NCBI GenBank assembly: GCA_011525695.1
Contig: WYBX01000086.1
Coordinates: 62,001-126,000, forward strand
Length of the DNA stretch: 64,000 bases
Reading direction: 5' to 3'
DNA from: Verrucomicrobiia bacterium
GTDB lineage: Bacteria; Verrucomicrobiota; Verrucomicrobiia; Opitutales; Opitutaceae
Part shown: piece by piece, positions 17,887-27,676 of the stretch
Layout of the letters: each line of letters starts with the position of its first letter
Numbering within the stretch: position 1 is the first letter of the stretch
Notes under the pieces: model-generated
What the model was told of the DNA's origin: nothing
Database searches by the model: none
Seen by the model: the letters and a program-made list of their open reading frames with translations, nothing else
Translations under genes and position numbers: made by a program

Positions 17887-18792
17887 ATGAAGACAACGGA
17901 CAGCAACGTGGACTCGTCGCCGCTTGGCTTGATTGGCGTCGGCTTGCTCGGAAGCGTCATGGCCGGCCGACTCCTGGCCGGTGGTTTTTCCGTCTTGGGC
18001 TACGATCTCGATGCCGCGCGGCTGGCGGGATTGCGCCGGCTGGGTGGTGAGCCGGCGGCCGATGCGGGGACGGTGTTCCGCCGTTGCACCCGCGTGATCC
18101 TGAGCCTGCCCAGCCATGTGGAGGTCGACGCCCTGCTGCGCGAACACGGGCCGGCGCTGCGCGCGGGCTCGGTGATCATCGACACGACGACGGGTGACCC
18201 CGAGACCGCCGAGACGATGGCGGCGGCCTTCGCTCTGCGCGATGTCGCCTACCTGGATGCGACCGTCTCCGGCAGCAGCGCGCAGGTCCGCGACGGCCGG
18301 GCGGTGATGATGGTCGGGGGCGAGGCCGCGGCCTTCGCCGCCTGCAACGACGTCTTCGCCCGGCTGGGATGCGAGACCTTTCACACCGGCGGCCCGGGCA
18401 GCGGCGCGCGGATGAAACTCGCGACCAACATCGTCCTCGGGCTCAACCGGGCCGCGCTGGCCGAGGGGCTGGCCTTTGCGGCCGCGGTCGGCGCCGATCC
18501 GGCCCAGGCCCTGGCGGTCATGCGGGCCGGCCCGGCGTATTCTCGGATCATGGACGCCAAGGGCAGCAAGATGCTGGCGGGGGAGTTCACGCCGGAGGCG
18601 CGGCTTTCGCAGCATCTCAAGGACGTCCGGCTCATCCTGCAGGAGGGGACGCGCGCGGGGCTGCCGATGCCGCTGAGCACGGTGCATCGCGACCTGCTCG
18701 AGTCGGCCGAGGCGGCCGGGCTCGGTGCGCTCGACAACAGTGCAATCATCCAGGTTCTGCAGGCGCCGCAACCCCAGTCCCCGCGATCATGA
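17887..18792 (+). CDS. NAD(P)-dependent beta-hydroxyacid dehydrogenase (3-hydroxyisobutyrate / tartronate-semialdehyde reductase type)
   Basis: The protein has 301 residues. The N-terminal Rossmann motif is GVGLLG at 17-22. The substrate-loop segment reads DATVSGSSAQVRDG where relatives usually have DAPVSGG. The catalytic Lys is K177 in ARMKLATN, with a conserved helix after it. It should interconvert a 3-hydroxyacid and the matching semialdehyde, as GarR/GlxR does for tartronate semialdehyde in hexarate breakdown. A uronate or hexarate pathway role fits the pectinase context but is inference. Its stop overlaps the next gene's ATG (ATGA at 18789-18792), which indicates translational coupling with the MFS transporter. 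Confidence 0.9.
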   Translation: MKTTDSNVDSSPLGLIGVGLLGSVMAGRLLAGGFSVLGYDLDAARLAGLRRLGGEPAADAGTVFRRCTRVILSLPSHVEVDALLREHGPALRAGSVIIDTTTGDPETAETMAAAFALRDVAYLDATVSGSSAQVRDGRAVMMVGGEAAAFAACNDVFARLGCETFHTGGPGSGARMKLATNIVLGLNRAALAEGLAFAAAVGADPAQALAVMRAGPAYSRIMDAKGSKMLAGEFTPEARLSQHLKDVRLILQEGTRAGLPMPLSTVHRDLLESAEAAGLGALDNSAIIQVLQAPQPQSPRS

Positions 18793-20039
18793 CCAGTCCT
18801 CTCTCCCGCGGCGCCCGCTTCGCCGTGCTCGCCGCCGCCTTTGGCGGGCTCCTCTTCGACGGTTTTGAACTGGGGCTGATGCCGCTGGCGTCGTTGTCGG
18901 TCTCCCGCGACCTGTTGGGCGCGGACTACACGCCGACGCTGGGTGGCGACTGGTTCGCGCGTTTCACGGCATCGCTGATGCTCGGCGCCGCGATTGGCGG
19001 CATCCTCCTCGGGAGCCTGGGCGATCGGATTGGCCGATCGCGCGCGATGGGCGTGAGCATCCTGTTTTATTCGATCTTCGCGGGGCTGGGCGCATGGGTG
19101 CAGACCCAGGAGCAGATGCTGGTCCTGCGGTTCTTCGTGGGACTTGGCGTCGGCGGCGTGTGGCCGAACGCGGTCGCACTCGTTGCCGAATCGTGGCCCG
19201 ACAAGGCTCGGCCGACGGTTGCCGGGTTGATGGGTGCGGCGATCAACACGGGCATCCTGATGCTTTCGCAGATTGCGCAGATCTGGTCGGTGACCGCGCA
19301 GGATTGGCGCTGGCTCTTTCACGTTGCCGCCGCGCCCGCGGCGCTGGGGCTGCTGGTGTTGTTCTTCCTGCCGGAATCGCCCTCGTGGCTGGCCAACCGC
19401 GGGCGTGATCCGAAGAAGAAGCCGGCGACGCCGCTGCGCGAACTGTTCCGGCCGCCGCTGCTGCGAATCACGCTGGTGGGGATCATGCTCGGATCGATCC
19501 CGCTGGTGGGGGCGTGGGCCGCGAGCAAGTGGATGATTCCGTGGGCCGATCGAATCGGCGGGGTGGTCCAGGCCGATTACAAGGCGATGACGCAGGGCTG
19601 GTGGGCCTTTGGGGCGATCCTCGGGAGCCTGGCGGGAGCGCAAATCGCGAGCCTGCTTGGCCGCCGGCTCTCGTACTTCCTGATTAGCGTCGGGGCGCTG
19701 ACGCTCACGGTGTCGATGTTCCAGCTGACGGCTCCCTTGCGCCCCTCGTTCTTACCGATTGTCTTTGCGCAGGGCTTCGTCGCGACGCTGTTCTTCGGCT
19801 GGCTGCCGCTGTACCTGCCGGAGCTCTTCCCAACGCATGTCCGGGCCACCGGCAGCGGGATCTCGTATAACGTGGGCCGGTTTGCGACTGCGGGTGGCGT
19901 GCTCGCCGCCGGGTTCTTCTTCACGATGTTTGGTGGCAGCTATCCCGCGGTTGGCGCGGCCGCCGCCATGATCTATGGGCTCGGGATATTCGTGATCTGG
20001 TTCGCCCCTGACACGGGCAAGAAGTCGCTGGAAGGGTAG
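18789..20039 (+). CDS. MFS transporter, sugar or organic-acid porter type
   Basis: The protein has 416 residues and about 12 hydrophobic segments. Motifs include GSLGDRIGRSRAMG after TM2 (the MFS loop D-x-x-GR signature), VGLGVGGVWPNA, and PESPSWL after TM6, typical of the sugar-porter or aromatic-acid/H+ symporter group. It is an inner-membrane symporter, probably for a monosaccharide, uronate or aldonate. It is translationally coupled to the dehydrogenase by a four-base overlap, so its cargo is probably the dehydrogenase substrate or a precursor. The upstream open frame to 18369 belongs to another frame of the dehydrogenase gene. Confidence 0.9.
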   Translation: MTSPLSRGARFAVLAAAFGGLLFDGFELGLMPLASLSVSRDLLGADYTPTLGGDWFARFTASLMLGAAIGGILLGSLGDRIGRSRAMGVSILFYSIFAGLGAWVQTQEQMLVLRFFVGLGVGGVWPNAVALVAESWPDKARPTVAGLMGAAINTGILMLSQIAQIWSVTAQDWRWLFHVAAAPAALGLLVLFFLPESPSWLANRGRDPKKKPATPLRELFRPPLLRITLVGIMLGSIPLVGAWAASKWMIPWADRIGGVVQADYKAMTQGWWAFGAILGSLAGAQIASLLGRRLSYFLISVGALTLTVSMFQLTAPLRPSFLPIVFAQGFVATLFFGWLPLYLPELFPTHVRATGSGISYNVGRFATAGGVLAAGFFFTMFGGSYPAVGAAAAMIYGLGIFVIWFAPDTGKKSLEG

Positions 20040-20194
20040 CGTTCACCCGGCTTGAAGCGGCAGCGGCAACCGAGCGGGCGGCTCCGCCTCGTACTCGTTG
20101 CTCGTGCTCCGTTGAGTTCTCGATCTGATCGCGCGCACCAGAGAGAACGACGAGACACTGCGCGAGCGGAAGATCAGGGGGTGTGCCGTTGGTC

Positions 20195-20207
20195 GCGAAG
20201 GTTTCGC
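20195..20207. promoter_or_regulatory. Possible LacI-type operator
   Basis: The perfect palindrome GCGAA-GGT-TTCGC lies 41 bases before the LacI gene, in the spacing expected for an autoregulatory operator. It was seen once, and the LacI consensus usually has a central CG. Function is inference. Confidence 0.25.
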
Positions 20208-20247
20208 TTGAACCTATTGTCACGTTCATGAACTACTCTGAAGTGCA

Positions 20248-21399
20248 ATGAACAAACCCATTTCCGATACCGCGGGAGCAGGCTCACCAGTTGAACGTGA
20301 TGCAGCAGCCGGTTCGGGGGAGGCGAAGGTGACGCTGGCAGATGTTGCCCGGGCAGCAGGGGTGGCATTGGGCACGGCTTCGCGGGTCATGAACAATTTT
20401 CCGGATGTTGCGCCGGATGCGAGGGCCCGGGTCCTGAAGGCGGCGAACCGGCTGCAGTATCGGCCGCTGCGCCGGCGGCGCTCGGGATCACGGGAGGCGG
20501 CGCGCGGCGGTGTCCGGGGTCGCAACATCGGGCTGATCCTTCTCGGGATGGATGATTCATTGGTTCATCTGCCCGTGCTTTCGGAGGTGCTGCACGGGAT
20601 CGAATCTGCCGTCACGCAGGTGAATGGAAACCTGCTGCTGGCGAACCTGCCCAATGCTGATCGGGTGCCGGCCTTTCTTCGCGACAACCAGGTCGAGGGA
20701 CTGATCCTCAAGATCTCGCAGTACAACGAACTTCCCGACCCTGAATCGAGTCCGTTGGTGAAGCACATGCTCCGGTTCCCGCTGGTATGGGTCTGGGGAC
20801 GGCCCGAGTCGGCGCCCGGCGATGTTTGCGGGTTCAACCATGAGACGGCAGCGCTGCTGGTGGCCAGGCATCTTGCGGCGAAGGGCCATCGGCGGGTGGC
20901 GTTTCTCAATCCGAAGAAGGGAAAATCGTCGCTCGAGCATTTGAAGAACCAGTTTCAGCTGGCCTGTACCCAGCGTGAGTTGCAGTTCAGCGCTCTGGAA
21001 TCCGCCTCCGCGTGGGCTGCCACCTGGCCGGAATCCGCGCTCAGCAACGAGGACGATTTGCTCCCGCTGGTTCATCAATGGAAGGCCATGGCAGCAGAAC
21101 GGCGGCCGACCGCCATCTTCGTGCCCGCCGACAACATTGCGCTGCTCCTCTATAATGCTCTGGCGCAAAATTCAATCGAGGTGGGCCGCGACATCAGCGT
21201 TATCTCCTGCAACAACGAGAAGTCGCTCGTCCGGGCCTCCAAGCCGACGCTGACCACCATCGACGTCAATGCGGCCCAGATCGGGGCGAAGACCGTCGAA
21301 CAGTTGCTCGCGAGAATGCGGAACCCGCTCGAGGCCGCGGTCCAGACAGTGCTCTTCGAGCCGACGCTGGTTGAAGGGGCTTCCGTTGCGCAGCTCTGA
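20248..21399 (+). CDS. LacI family transcriptional regulator
   Basis: The protein has 383 residues. After a 26-residue leader, the helix-turn-helix reads VTLADVARAAGVALGTASRV, then MNNF. A hinge rich in Arg (YRPLRRRRSG) and a periplasmic-binding-protein-like effector domain from about 90 to 380 follow. The leader and the Arg-rich hinge are longer than usual. Such regulators normally bind a sugar and repress catabolic genes. Likely targets are the adjacent dehydrogenase-MFS pair or the downstream secreted protein, by proximity only. It is encoded 22 bases before the delta-60 repeat gene, so the two may be co-transcribed. Confidence 0.92.
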   Translation: MNKPISDTAGAGSPVERDAAAGSGEAKVTLADVARAAGVALGTASRVMNNFPDVAPDARARVLKAANRLQYRPLRRRRSGSREAARGGVRGRNIGLILLGMDDSLVHLPVLSEVLHGIESAVTQVNGNLLLANLPNADRVPAFLRDNQVEGLILKISQYNELPDPESSPLVKHMLRFPLVWVWGRPESAPGDVCGFNHETAALLVARHLAAKGHRRVAFLNPKKGKSSLEHLKNQFQLACTQRELQFSALESASAWAATWPESALSNEDDLLPLVHQWKAMAAERRPTAIFVPADNIALLLYNALAQNSIEVGRDISVISCNNEKSLVRASKPTLTTIDVNAAQIGAKTVEQLLARMRNPLEAAVQTVLFEPTLVEGASVAQL

Positions 21400-21420
21400 A
21401 ACACCGGCCCCGAGCAAGCC

Positions 21421-23007
21421 ATGAAGCGTATTCCCCAAGTCCTCTCCCTGCTGGCCGGGCTGGCGATGGCGTGCCCTGGAGCCGGCGCAGTGCCCTGGCG
21501 GTTCAACCCGCCGGAACTGGAGGACGTCACGCTCGGCGCCCCGGGCGAGGATGCCGGGTTCAATATCCGCGCCACGCTGGACGGCGGGTATGTCGTTGCC
21601 GGATGCATGTCTGTCCCCGGGTTCGGCCGCCAGATGGCGCTCTATAAGCTTCGGCCGGATCTCTCGCTCGATCCGGGATTCGGCCGGGAGGGACGATGGA
21701 TTTTTGGCGGCCGGGGCGATGATCAGGCGGTCGATGTGATTGAGCTGCCGGGTGCCTCGGGCGGATCCGCCGGCTACCTCGTCGCCGGGTACACCAAACA
21801 GCCGGATGGCGATTTCGCGGGACGGCAGTCGCACGGGGCCATCGATATCGTCCTTGTCCGGCTGTCGGCGGACGGGGCGCTGGATCCCGGCTTTGGCGAG
21901 GGCGGAGTCAGGCTTTACGGCGGCAGCGGTGACGACGAGGTGCTGGTCCACCTCGACAACTTCTCCGAACCGGGCGATCGGATCGCTGCCGTGCCGCAGG
22001 GGTTCATCATTGCCGCGATGACGCGATCGAAGGATGGCGATCTGGCAGGTATCCGGGGGATAGGGACGCAGGTGTCGCGCGATCTGATGATCTTCATGGT
22101 CGACCACCGTGGCGAGTACCACTCCGGTTTCGGCGAGCGCGGGATCCTGCGGCTTGGCTCGACCCCCGTGGCGCGCGCTGACCCCCGGGAGCCAAACGAT
22201 TTCGTCTTCTCGATGAAGCCGGCGCCGGCCGGCGACTTTATCGCCGCCGGATATCATCTCGGTTCAGGTCTGACGCTGGCTGACGGTACGGCCATTTCCC
22301 AGGGCAACACCGGGGAGCCGCTCCTCGCGGAGGGCGAATCCCGCCAGAAGCACCAGATGGACGGCTGGGTTCTCCGTTTCGACGAACATGGCCGGCTGAA
22401 ATCGTCCTGGGGAGACCGGGGCTTGGCCTTTGTGGGCGGCACGCGCCAGGAAAAGATCTACGACGTGGCCGTTGCGCCGGATGGTGGATGCTTCGTCACC
22501 GGGCGGACCGCATCCTGGGATCAGCAGTTCTCCCGCGCCCAGCCGGGCGTGGACGATTTTGACATGGTGCTGGTCAAGCTCCGGGCGGACGGCCGACTTG
22601 ACGAGGGCTTTGGGGCAAAGGGCTGCGTCTACTTTGGCGGGGCTGCCGGTGACCAGGGGCTGCGGGTGGCGGCCGATGGAGATCGGGTGTTCTGGCTTGG
22701 CCAGTCGGCCTCCATCCCGACCGAACTCTCCGGGCACATGTCGGCGGGGCACTTTCGACAGGTGATACTCCTGCAGCTTTCCGCCAAGGGTGTCACCGAG
22801 GCGGCTTGGAACCTGGGGGGCTTGGGCGAGGAGAAGGTTGGGGGAATGACCATCGATCGTGCCGGGCGGGTGGTGATCACCGGCTACCGCGATACTTCCG
22901 TGGTGGTCGAGCAGGAGGAGAAGGAGGGCCGTGGCCGCGACATGTTCGTCATGAGGCTGACGGTCTCTGATCCGGCCCGTAAAGGTTCGGGTGGCACTCG
23001 CCGGTAA
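21421..23007 (+). CDS. Secreted delta-60 repeat protein
   Basis: The protein has 528 residues. A signal peptide spans about 1-23 (VLSLLAGLAMACPGAGA). The mature chain is built of repeats with cores such as DLSLDPGFGREG, DGALDPGFGEGG and DGRLDEGFGAKG alternating with GGYVVAG- and GCFVTGR-like strands. That is the delta-60 (beta-propeller-like) repeat pattern. Function is not known for the family; an extracellular or periplasmic binding role is likely. It follows a LacI regulator closely, which is an unusual partner. No catalytic motif was seen. Confidence 0.85.
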   Translation: MKRIPQVLSLLAGLAMACPGAGAVPWRFNPPELEDVTLGAPGEDAGFNIRATLDGGYVVAGCMSVPGFGRQMALYKLRPDLSLDPGFGREGRWIFGGRGDDQAVDVIELPGASGGSAGYLVAGYTKQPDGDFAGRQSHGAIDIVLVRLSADGALDPGFGEGGVRLYGGSGDDEVLVHLDNFSEPGDRIAAVPQGFIIAAMTRSKDGDLAGIRGIGTQVSRDLMIFMVDHRGEYHSGFGERGILRLGSTPVARADPREPNDFVFSMKPAPAGDFIAAGYHLGSGLTLADGTAISQGNTGEPLLAEGESRQKHQMDGWVLRFDEHGRLKSSWGDRGLAFVGGTRQEKIYDVAVAPDGGCFVTGRTASWDQQFSRAQPGVDDFDMVLVKLRADGRLDEGFGAKGCVYFGGAAGDQGLRVAADGDRVFWLGQSASIPTELSGHMSAGHFRQVILLQLSAKGVTEAAWNLGGLGEEKVGGMTIDRAGRVVITGYRDTSVVVEQEEKEGRGRDMFVMRLTVSDPARKGSGGTRR

Positions 23008-23120
23008 GTCACTCGGCCTGGGACGGTTGTAGCTACACGCCAGCCGGAACAGCGGATAACCCGTGGGTGTGATGCGGACTAATGACGGGCTGGTTCTGTG
23101 TCACCGAGCGCCTGTAGTTC

Positions 23121-23137
23121 ATTTTACTTCATAAAAT
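23121..23137. promoter_or_regulatory. AT-rich palindrome upstream of the TBDR operon
   Basis: ATTTTA-CTTCA-TAAAAT is a perfect 6-bp inverted repeat in an AT-rich island, unusual for this GC-rich DNA, about 128 bases before the TBDR start. It may be an operator or a promoter up-element for the TBDR-sulfatase operon. The remaining intergenic sequence shows no gene. Confidence 0.3.
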
Positions 23138-23264
23138 AACTCTAGCAATTGGACTTCAGTGGACTATTTCCATTGAAACTAGCCGCGCACAAGACACGGC
23201 TCAATTCGGCTCCCGTAACCAGTCCCTGACCTAGAGCAGTTCGACGGCCCAACCCCGCCCTCCG

Positions 23265-26186
23265 ATGACTCATCCACTCGTTCGTTGCACGTATCCGACC
23301 GGAAGCGTTCGCACCAGCGCTTCCTTGGTTTCGCTCCTGTTCTCGCTCGGTTTCCTCTGTAGCCCACTCCTGGGTCAGTCGACCAGTTCCACCGGCGGCC
23401 CAGCGCCGGGGCCGACCGCCGAGGAGATTGTCCAGATGGAGAAATTCGAAGTTTTCGCCCAGACGCAGGAAAGTGCGCTGCAGCGCCGGAAGGAGGCGGA
23501 GACGGTGAGCAGTTTCCTGAGTTCCGATCTGATTGGCGCGCTGCCGGACGACACCTTGGGTGATGCGCTGACCCGGCTGGCCGGAGCCAATGTCGTGGGT
23601 GCGGGCGAGGCGCGTGCCGCCCAAATCAGCATCCGGGGGATGGAAGGGAAGCTGAACCTGGTTCAAATCAATGGAGTCGGGATGGCGCAGGCGAATGCGC
23701 TGATTTCCGGCAACCTCGATGACACGCGAAATTTTGATCCCAGCGGCATCCCGGCCGAGATGGTCCAGAGCGTGGAGGTGGTGAAATCGATCACTGCGGA
23801 CCGCGATGCCGAGGCGATCGGCGGGCTCGTAAACGTTGAAACCGCGAATTCGCTGTCGCTGACGAAGCGGGTGAGCAATGCGAAGGCCGAGTGGCGCTAT
23901 CGCGAGCAGGGTGGCGAGACGGGTTACGGCTTTAGTGCGACCTACGGGGATGTCTTCGGCGCCCGGCGCAATTTCGGCGCCTACGTCAATGTCACCTACA
24001 AGGACGACGAGTCACGTTCATGGCGGACGGAGTTTCGGCAGGCCAATACACCGGCGGCAGGCGTCATTCCCGAACTGGAACGGTTTGACCTGCGCGACAT
24101 CGCCAAGCGCAACCGCAGCCTGATCGTCACCGGAAGCCTCGACTACCGGCTGGGCGCGGACACGACGCTGTTTTTCCGCCCCTACGTGTCGCGGCGGACG
24201 CTGGATGAGTTCGTGAACCAGAAGCGGCTGTACAACATGGGAGCCCGCAGCGGGAACTGGTACTTCCTGGACGAAAACAATCAGCCGCTGGGAACGTGGA
24301 CCGATCTGGACAACGACGGCACGCTCGGATCGGCGGGCGACCGGTTCACGCAGCAGCGCGACGCGCAGGGCAACATCGTCATCACGCCCCGGAAGGAGTC
24401 GGCTGGGTTTCGGGTCCAGCTCCTCGACCGGGATCGGCCGGATCGGAAATACGAGACCAACGCGCTCGATCTTGGAGGCAGGACGAAGCTGGAAAAGGGC
24501 CGGCTGGAGTATCGGGTCAACTGGAGCGAGGATTCCCACCGGTATACGGGCACGCAGGTGCAGTGGGACACGCCGAACGCCGAGCGCAGCATCCACCGGT
24601 TCCGTTACGACAATTCCAACATCCACTTTCCCACGATCGAGGCGTTTCGGGTGACCGCGAGCAACGGGCACGTGGCCGTGTCGCCCCGGATGGATCGTTT
24701 TGACGCCACCAATGCCGACCTGCTGAACCGAATCCGATTCCAGTCGGGCGATTTCAACGAGAGCCAATGGGTCGGCCAGGCCGACTACACGCGCGACATC
24801 GGGAGCACGCTCACCTTGAAGCTGGGAGCGAAGGTGCGGTGGCGGGACCGTGAAAGCTCGCCGACCACGGTTGATTGGTCGCCCAGTGGAATCAGCATCC
24901 CGCGCTCCCAGTTCCAGGCTTCGTACGGGGAGTCGATCACGGCCTTCGACGACCGCTATGCCTATGCGGGCCGGCTGCTGCCCACCGAGCCGGTCCTGCA
25001 ATTCTTCGAGACTCACCGCGCGGCGAATCCCGGCAACTGGCGGCTGCAGGGTCTGGACATCAACGACATTGCGCGCCGTTACGGGATCGATGAGCGTGTC
25101 AGTGCCGCCTATGCCCTGCTCACCTGGCGGCTCAAGGGGCTCACGGTGCTCGGCGGCCTCCGGGCCGAGGCGACCAACCTGAAGGCGACCTGGCGCGCCT
25201 CGACGGTGGATCCGTTGCAGCCGGGGTTGCCGCGGCTGGACGACATCGTCCGGAGTTCCGATTACACGAACGTTTTCCCGAGCCTGGTCGCGACGTATCG
25301 GCTCGGCGATCGCCACGTATTCCGGGCGGCGGCGACTTCGACGATTTCGCGGCCCGACTATGTGGACATCATTCCCTATCGCACATCGGAAGTCAGCGAA
25401 GTCTACGCGGAGTCGCTCGGAGAATTCGACACGTTCCCGCTGGGCAATCCTGATCTCTCGCCCCAGACCGCGACGAACTTCGATCTCGGCTGGGAGTACT
25501 ACCACAGCGAGAATATCAGCTTTTCGGTGACGGGCTTCTACAAGCAGCTGGACGACTTCCTGCTCGATAACGTCTTTGAGCATGAGATCCTGGTGCCGTC
25601 GGATCCCTTCAATCCGTCATCGCCGAAGGTTCCGACCACCGTGGAGTCCTCCTTTGTCTCGAACAGTTCGAGCCAGGAGATCCGGGGCCTCGAGTTCACG
25701 CTGAATGGCAGCCTGGCCAAGCTGCCGAAGCCGCTCAATGGGCTCGGCTGGGTGTTGAACTACACGCTGGTCGATGGTGAACAGACGCAGCCGATCTTTG
25801 ATCCGGACGAACTTGCGGCGGGCCGGTTCGTGAAGACGGGGGAACTCACCGGGCAGGGGCTGACGAACCAGCCGGAGCGGATTGCCAATCTCCAGGTCTA
25901 CTATGACCAGGGACGCTTCAGCCTGCGTTTCGCCTACAACTATGTGGACGATTTCAAGCTCGATGCCTTTACGGTCGGTTTCGCCGGGCGGCAGGCGGAG
26001 CAGAAGTCGCTCGACGGATCGCTGCAGGTCCGGCTTTCGAAGAAGAACGACTGGCGGCTGCTGGTGAACGTATCGAACATCACGGAGGAGCCGGCCAACA
26101 TCCTTTATGTGGATCGTTGGGAGTTCCCTGAAGCCTACGAGGAGAGCGGTCGCTCCTGGGTTGTGGGAATCCGCGGCTCATTCTAG
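23265..26186 (+). CDS. TonB-dependent outer-membrane receptor without a carboxypeptidase-like domain
   Basis: The protein has 973 residues. A signal peptide covers about 1-37 (SLVSLLFSLGFLCSPLLGQS). A TonB-box-like MEKFEVFAQ lies near 60. A plug domain spans about 75-200 (FLSSDLIGALPDDTLGDALT, then RLAGANVV; DAEAIGGLVNV). The barrel ends in VVGIRGSF. Unlike the receptor at 4.8 kb it goes straight from the signal peptide to the plug. It should import oligosaccharides released by surface enzymes. It heads an operon with a sulfatase starting ten bases downstream, then a sialidase-like fusion protein and another sulfatase, so its cargo is probably a sulfated glycan fragment. Confidence 0.93.
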   Translation: MTHPLVRCTYPTGSVRTSASLVSLLFSLGFLCSPLLGQSTSSTGGPAPGPTAEEIVQMEKFEVFAQTQESALQRRKEAETVSSFLSSDLIGALPDDTLGDALTRLAGANVVGAGEARAAQISIRGMEGKLNLVQINGVGMAQANALISGNLDDTRNFDPSGIPAEMVQSVEVVKSITADRDAEAIGGLVNVETANSLSLTKRVSNAKAEWRYREQGGETGYGFSATYGDVFGARRNFGAYVNVTYKDDESRSWRTEFRQANTPAAGVIPELERFDLRDIAKRNRSLIVTGSLDYRLGADTTLFFRPYVSRRTLDEFVNQKRLYNMGARSGNWYFLDENNQPLGTWTDLDNDGTLGSAGDRFTQQRDAQGNIVITPRKESAGFRVQLLDRDRPDRKYETNALDLGGRTKLEKGRLEYRVNWSEDSHRYTGTQVQWDTPNAERSIHRFRYDNSNIHFPTIEAFRVTASNGHVAVSPRMDRFDATNADLLNRIRFQSGDFNESQWVGQADYTRDIGSTLTLKLGAKVRWRDRESSPTTVDWSPSGISIPRSQFQASYGESITAFDDRYAYAGRLLPTEPVLQFFETHRAANPGNWRLQGLDINDIARRYGIDERVSAAYALLTWRLKGLTVLGGLRAEATNLKATWRASTVDPLQPGLPRLDDIVRSSDYTNVFPSLVATYRLGDRHVFRAAATSTISRPDYVDIIPYRTSEVSEVYAESLGEFDTFPLGNPDLSPQTATNFDLGWEYYHSENISFSVTGFYKQLDDFLLDNVFEHEILVPSDPFNPSSPKVPTTVESSFVSNSSSQEIRGLEFTLNGSLAKLPKPLNGLGWVLNYTLVDGEQTQPIFDPDELAAGRFVKTGELTGQGLTNQPERIANLQVYYDQGRFSLRFAYNYVDDFKLDAFTVGFAGRQAEQKSLDGSLQVRLSKKNDWRLLVNVSNITEEPANILYVDRWEFPEAYEESGRSWVVGIRGSF

Positions 26187-26195
26187 TCTTCCCGC

Positions 26196-27665
26196 ATGAT
26201 GGTTTCCCACTGTTCCCGCCGCTCCGCGATCGATTGCATTTCCTGGTTTCGTCGCGGCGGCACCCCGCTGCTTTTCCTTTGCGCCCTGGCGACGGCGGCG
26301 GCCGCCCCGCCGAACATCCTCTGGATCATCGCAGAGGACATGGGCGTGAATTTCAGCTGCTACGGTGAGACCGCGCTGCAAACCCCCGTGGTGGACCGGA
26401 TGGCCCGTGAAGGAGTCCGCTTTGCCAATGCATTCGCGACCGCGCCGGTGTGTTCCGCCGCGCGCTCGGCTCTCATCACCGGGATGTATCAAACCACGCT
26501 CGGCGCCCACAACCACCAGAGCAGCCGCGGCAGCCACAAGATATTCCTCCCGCAGAATGTCCGGCTCGTGCCGGAGTTGTTCAAGGCGGCGGGATATTAC
26601 GTCACGAACCAGGAAAAGGCGGATTATAATTTCGAGTGGGATCCCTCGGTGTATGCGGGCGAGGACTGGAGCGGCCGCGCGCCGGGGCAGCCCTTCTTTG
26701 CGCAGGTGCAGCTGCGGGGGGGGAAGCTGCGCGACGACAAGGCCGATCTGGCGCGGATTCGGAAGGAATTGCCCCGGCTGGTCGGACCGCAGGACGTGCG
26801 GATTCCGCCCTATTATCCGGATCATCCCGAAATTCGGCAGGACTGGGCCGATTACCTGAATGCCGTGGCGTACACGGATCGCGAAGTGGGCGTTGTGCTC
26901 GAGCGACTGCGCAAGGACGGCGACGCCGCCAACACCTACGTCTTCTTCATCACGGATCACGGCATCAGCCACGCCCGCGGCAAACAGTTCCTTTATGACG
27001 AGGGCATTCATGTGCCGCTCGTACTCTGGGGCCCTGGGCTGCCGGCCGGGACAGTTCGGGAGGATTTGGCTGAGCTCATTGATTTGGGTCCGACTTCGCT
27101 GGCGCTCGCGGGCATTCCGATCCCGGCGGTAATGCAGGGCAGGGATCTGCTGGCAGGGCTTCCGCCTCTTGAGGTGTCGTTTGCGGCCCGTGACCGCTGC
27201 GATGAGACGGTGGATCGAATCCGGAGTGTCCGCACGTCGCAGTACAAGTACATCCGCAACTACTATCCCGAGCGGCCATATCTCCAGCCGAGCAGTTACA
27301 AGGATGGGAAGCCCTTCATCCAGCTCATCCGGAGGCTCGATCGGGAGGGGCGGCTCGACCCGGTGCAGTCGTTGATCACGGCGCCGCGGCGTCCACCGGA
27401 GGAACTCTATGACCTGCGGAATGACCCGTGGGAAATCCACAACCTCGCCGGGGATGCCGGCAGCCGGCCGGTGCTCGAGCAATTGCGTACCCGGCTCGAT
27501 CGCTGGATCGTCGATACGCGCGATCAGGGCGAGATTCCCGAATCCGAGGCGGCGTATGACAGCGAGATGGAAGTCTACCTGGCGGACAAGCCGAGCGAGG
27601 AGCGGCGGGCGCAGATCCGCCGGAATATCGCGCAGATGAAGGCATGGCAGGCGGCCGGCAGGTAA
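26196..27665 (+). CDS. Family S1 sulfatase, heparan N-sulfatase-like
   Basis: The protein has 489 residues. An N-terminal hydrophobic segment at 22-37 ends in AAAAPPN. The metal motif IIAEDMG lies at 44-50, and the formylglycine motif CSAARSALITGM starts at Cys86, matching C-x-A-x-R. A further metal motif, ITDHGISHARGK, and GIHVPLVLWGPG follow. The AA variant and the following YQTTLGAHNH segment resemble N-sulfoglucosamine sulfohydrolase-like (S1_8) enzymes. It begins ten bases after the TBDR and is followed by a fusion gene 11 bases later. It should remove sulfate from an imported or surface-bound glycan. The substrate is not determined. Confidence 0.93.
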   Translation: MMVSHCSRRSAIDCISWFRRGGTPLLFLCALATAAAAPPNILWIIAEDMGVNFSCYGETALQTPVVDRMAREGVRFANAFATAPVCSAARSALITGMYQTTLGAHNHQSSRGSHKIFLPQNVRLVPELFKAAGYYVTNQEKADYNFEWDPSVYAGEDWSGRAPGQPFFAQVQLRGGKLRDDKADLARIRKELPRLVGPQDVRIPPYYPDHPEIRQDWADYLNAVAYTDREVGVVLERLRKDGDAANTYVFFITDHGISHARGKQFLYDEGIHVPLVLWGPGLPAGTVREDLAELIDLGPTSLALAGIPIPAVMQGRDLLAGLPPLEVSFAARDRCDETVDRIRSVRTSQYKYIRNYYPERPYLQPSSYKDGKPFIQLIRRLDREGRLDPVQSLITAPRRPPEELYDLRNDPWEIHNLAGDAGSRPVLEQLRTRLDRWIVDTRDQGEIPESEAAYDSEMEVYLADKPSEERRAQIRRNIAQMKAWQAAGR

Positions 27666-27676
27666 GTTTTTCTTCG

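Noticed and set aside
23265..26186. SusC/SusD pair.
   Set aside because: The receptor is TonB-dependent, but no SusD-like lipoprotein is adjacent here or at the other TBDRs.
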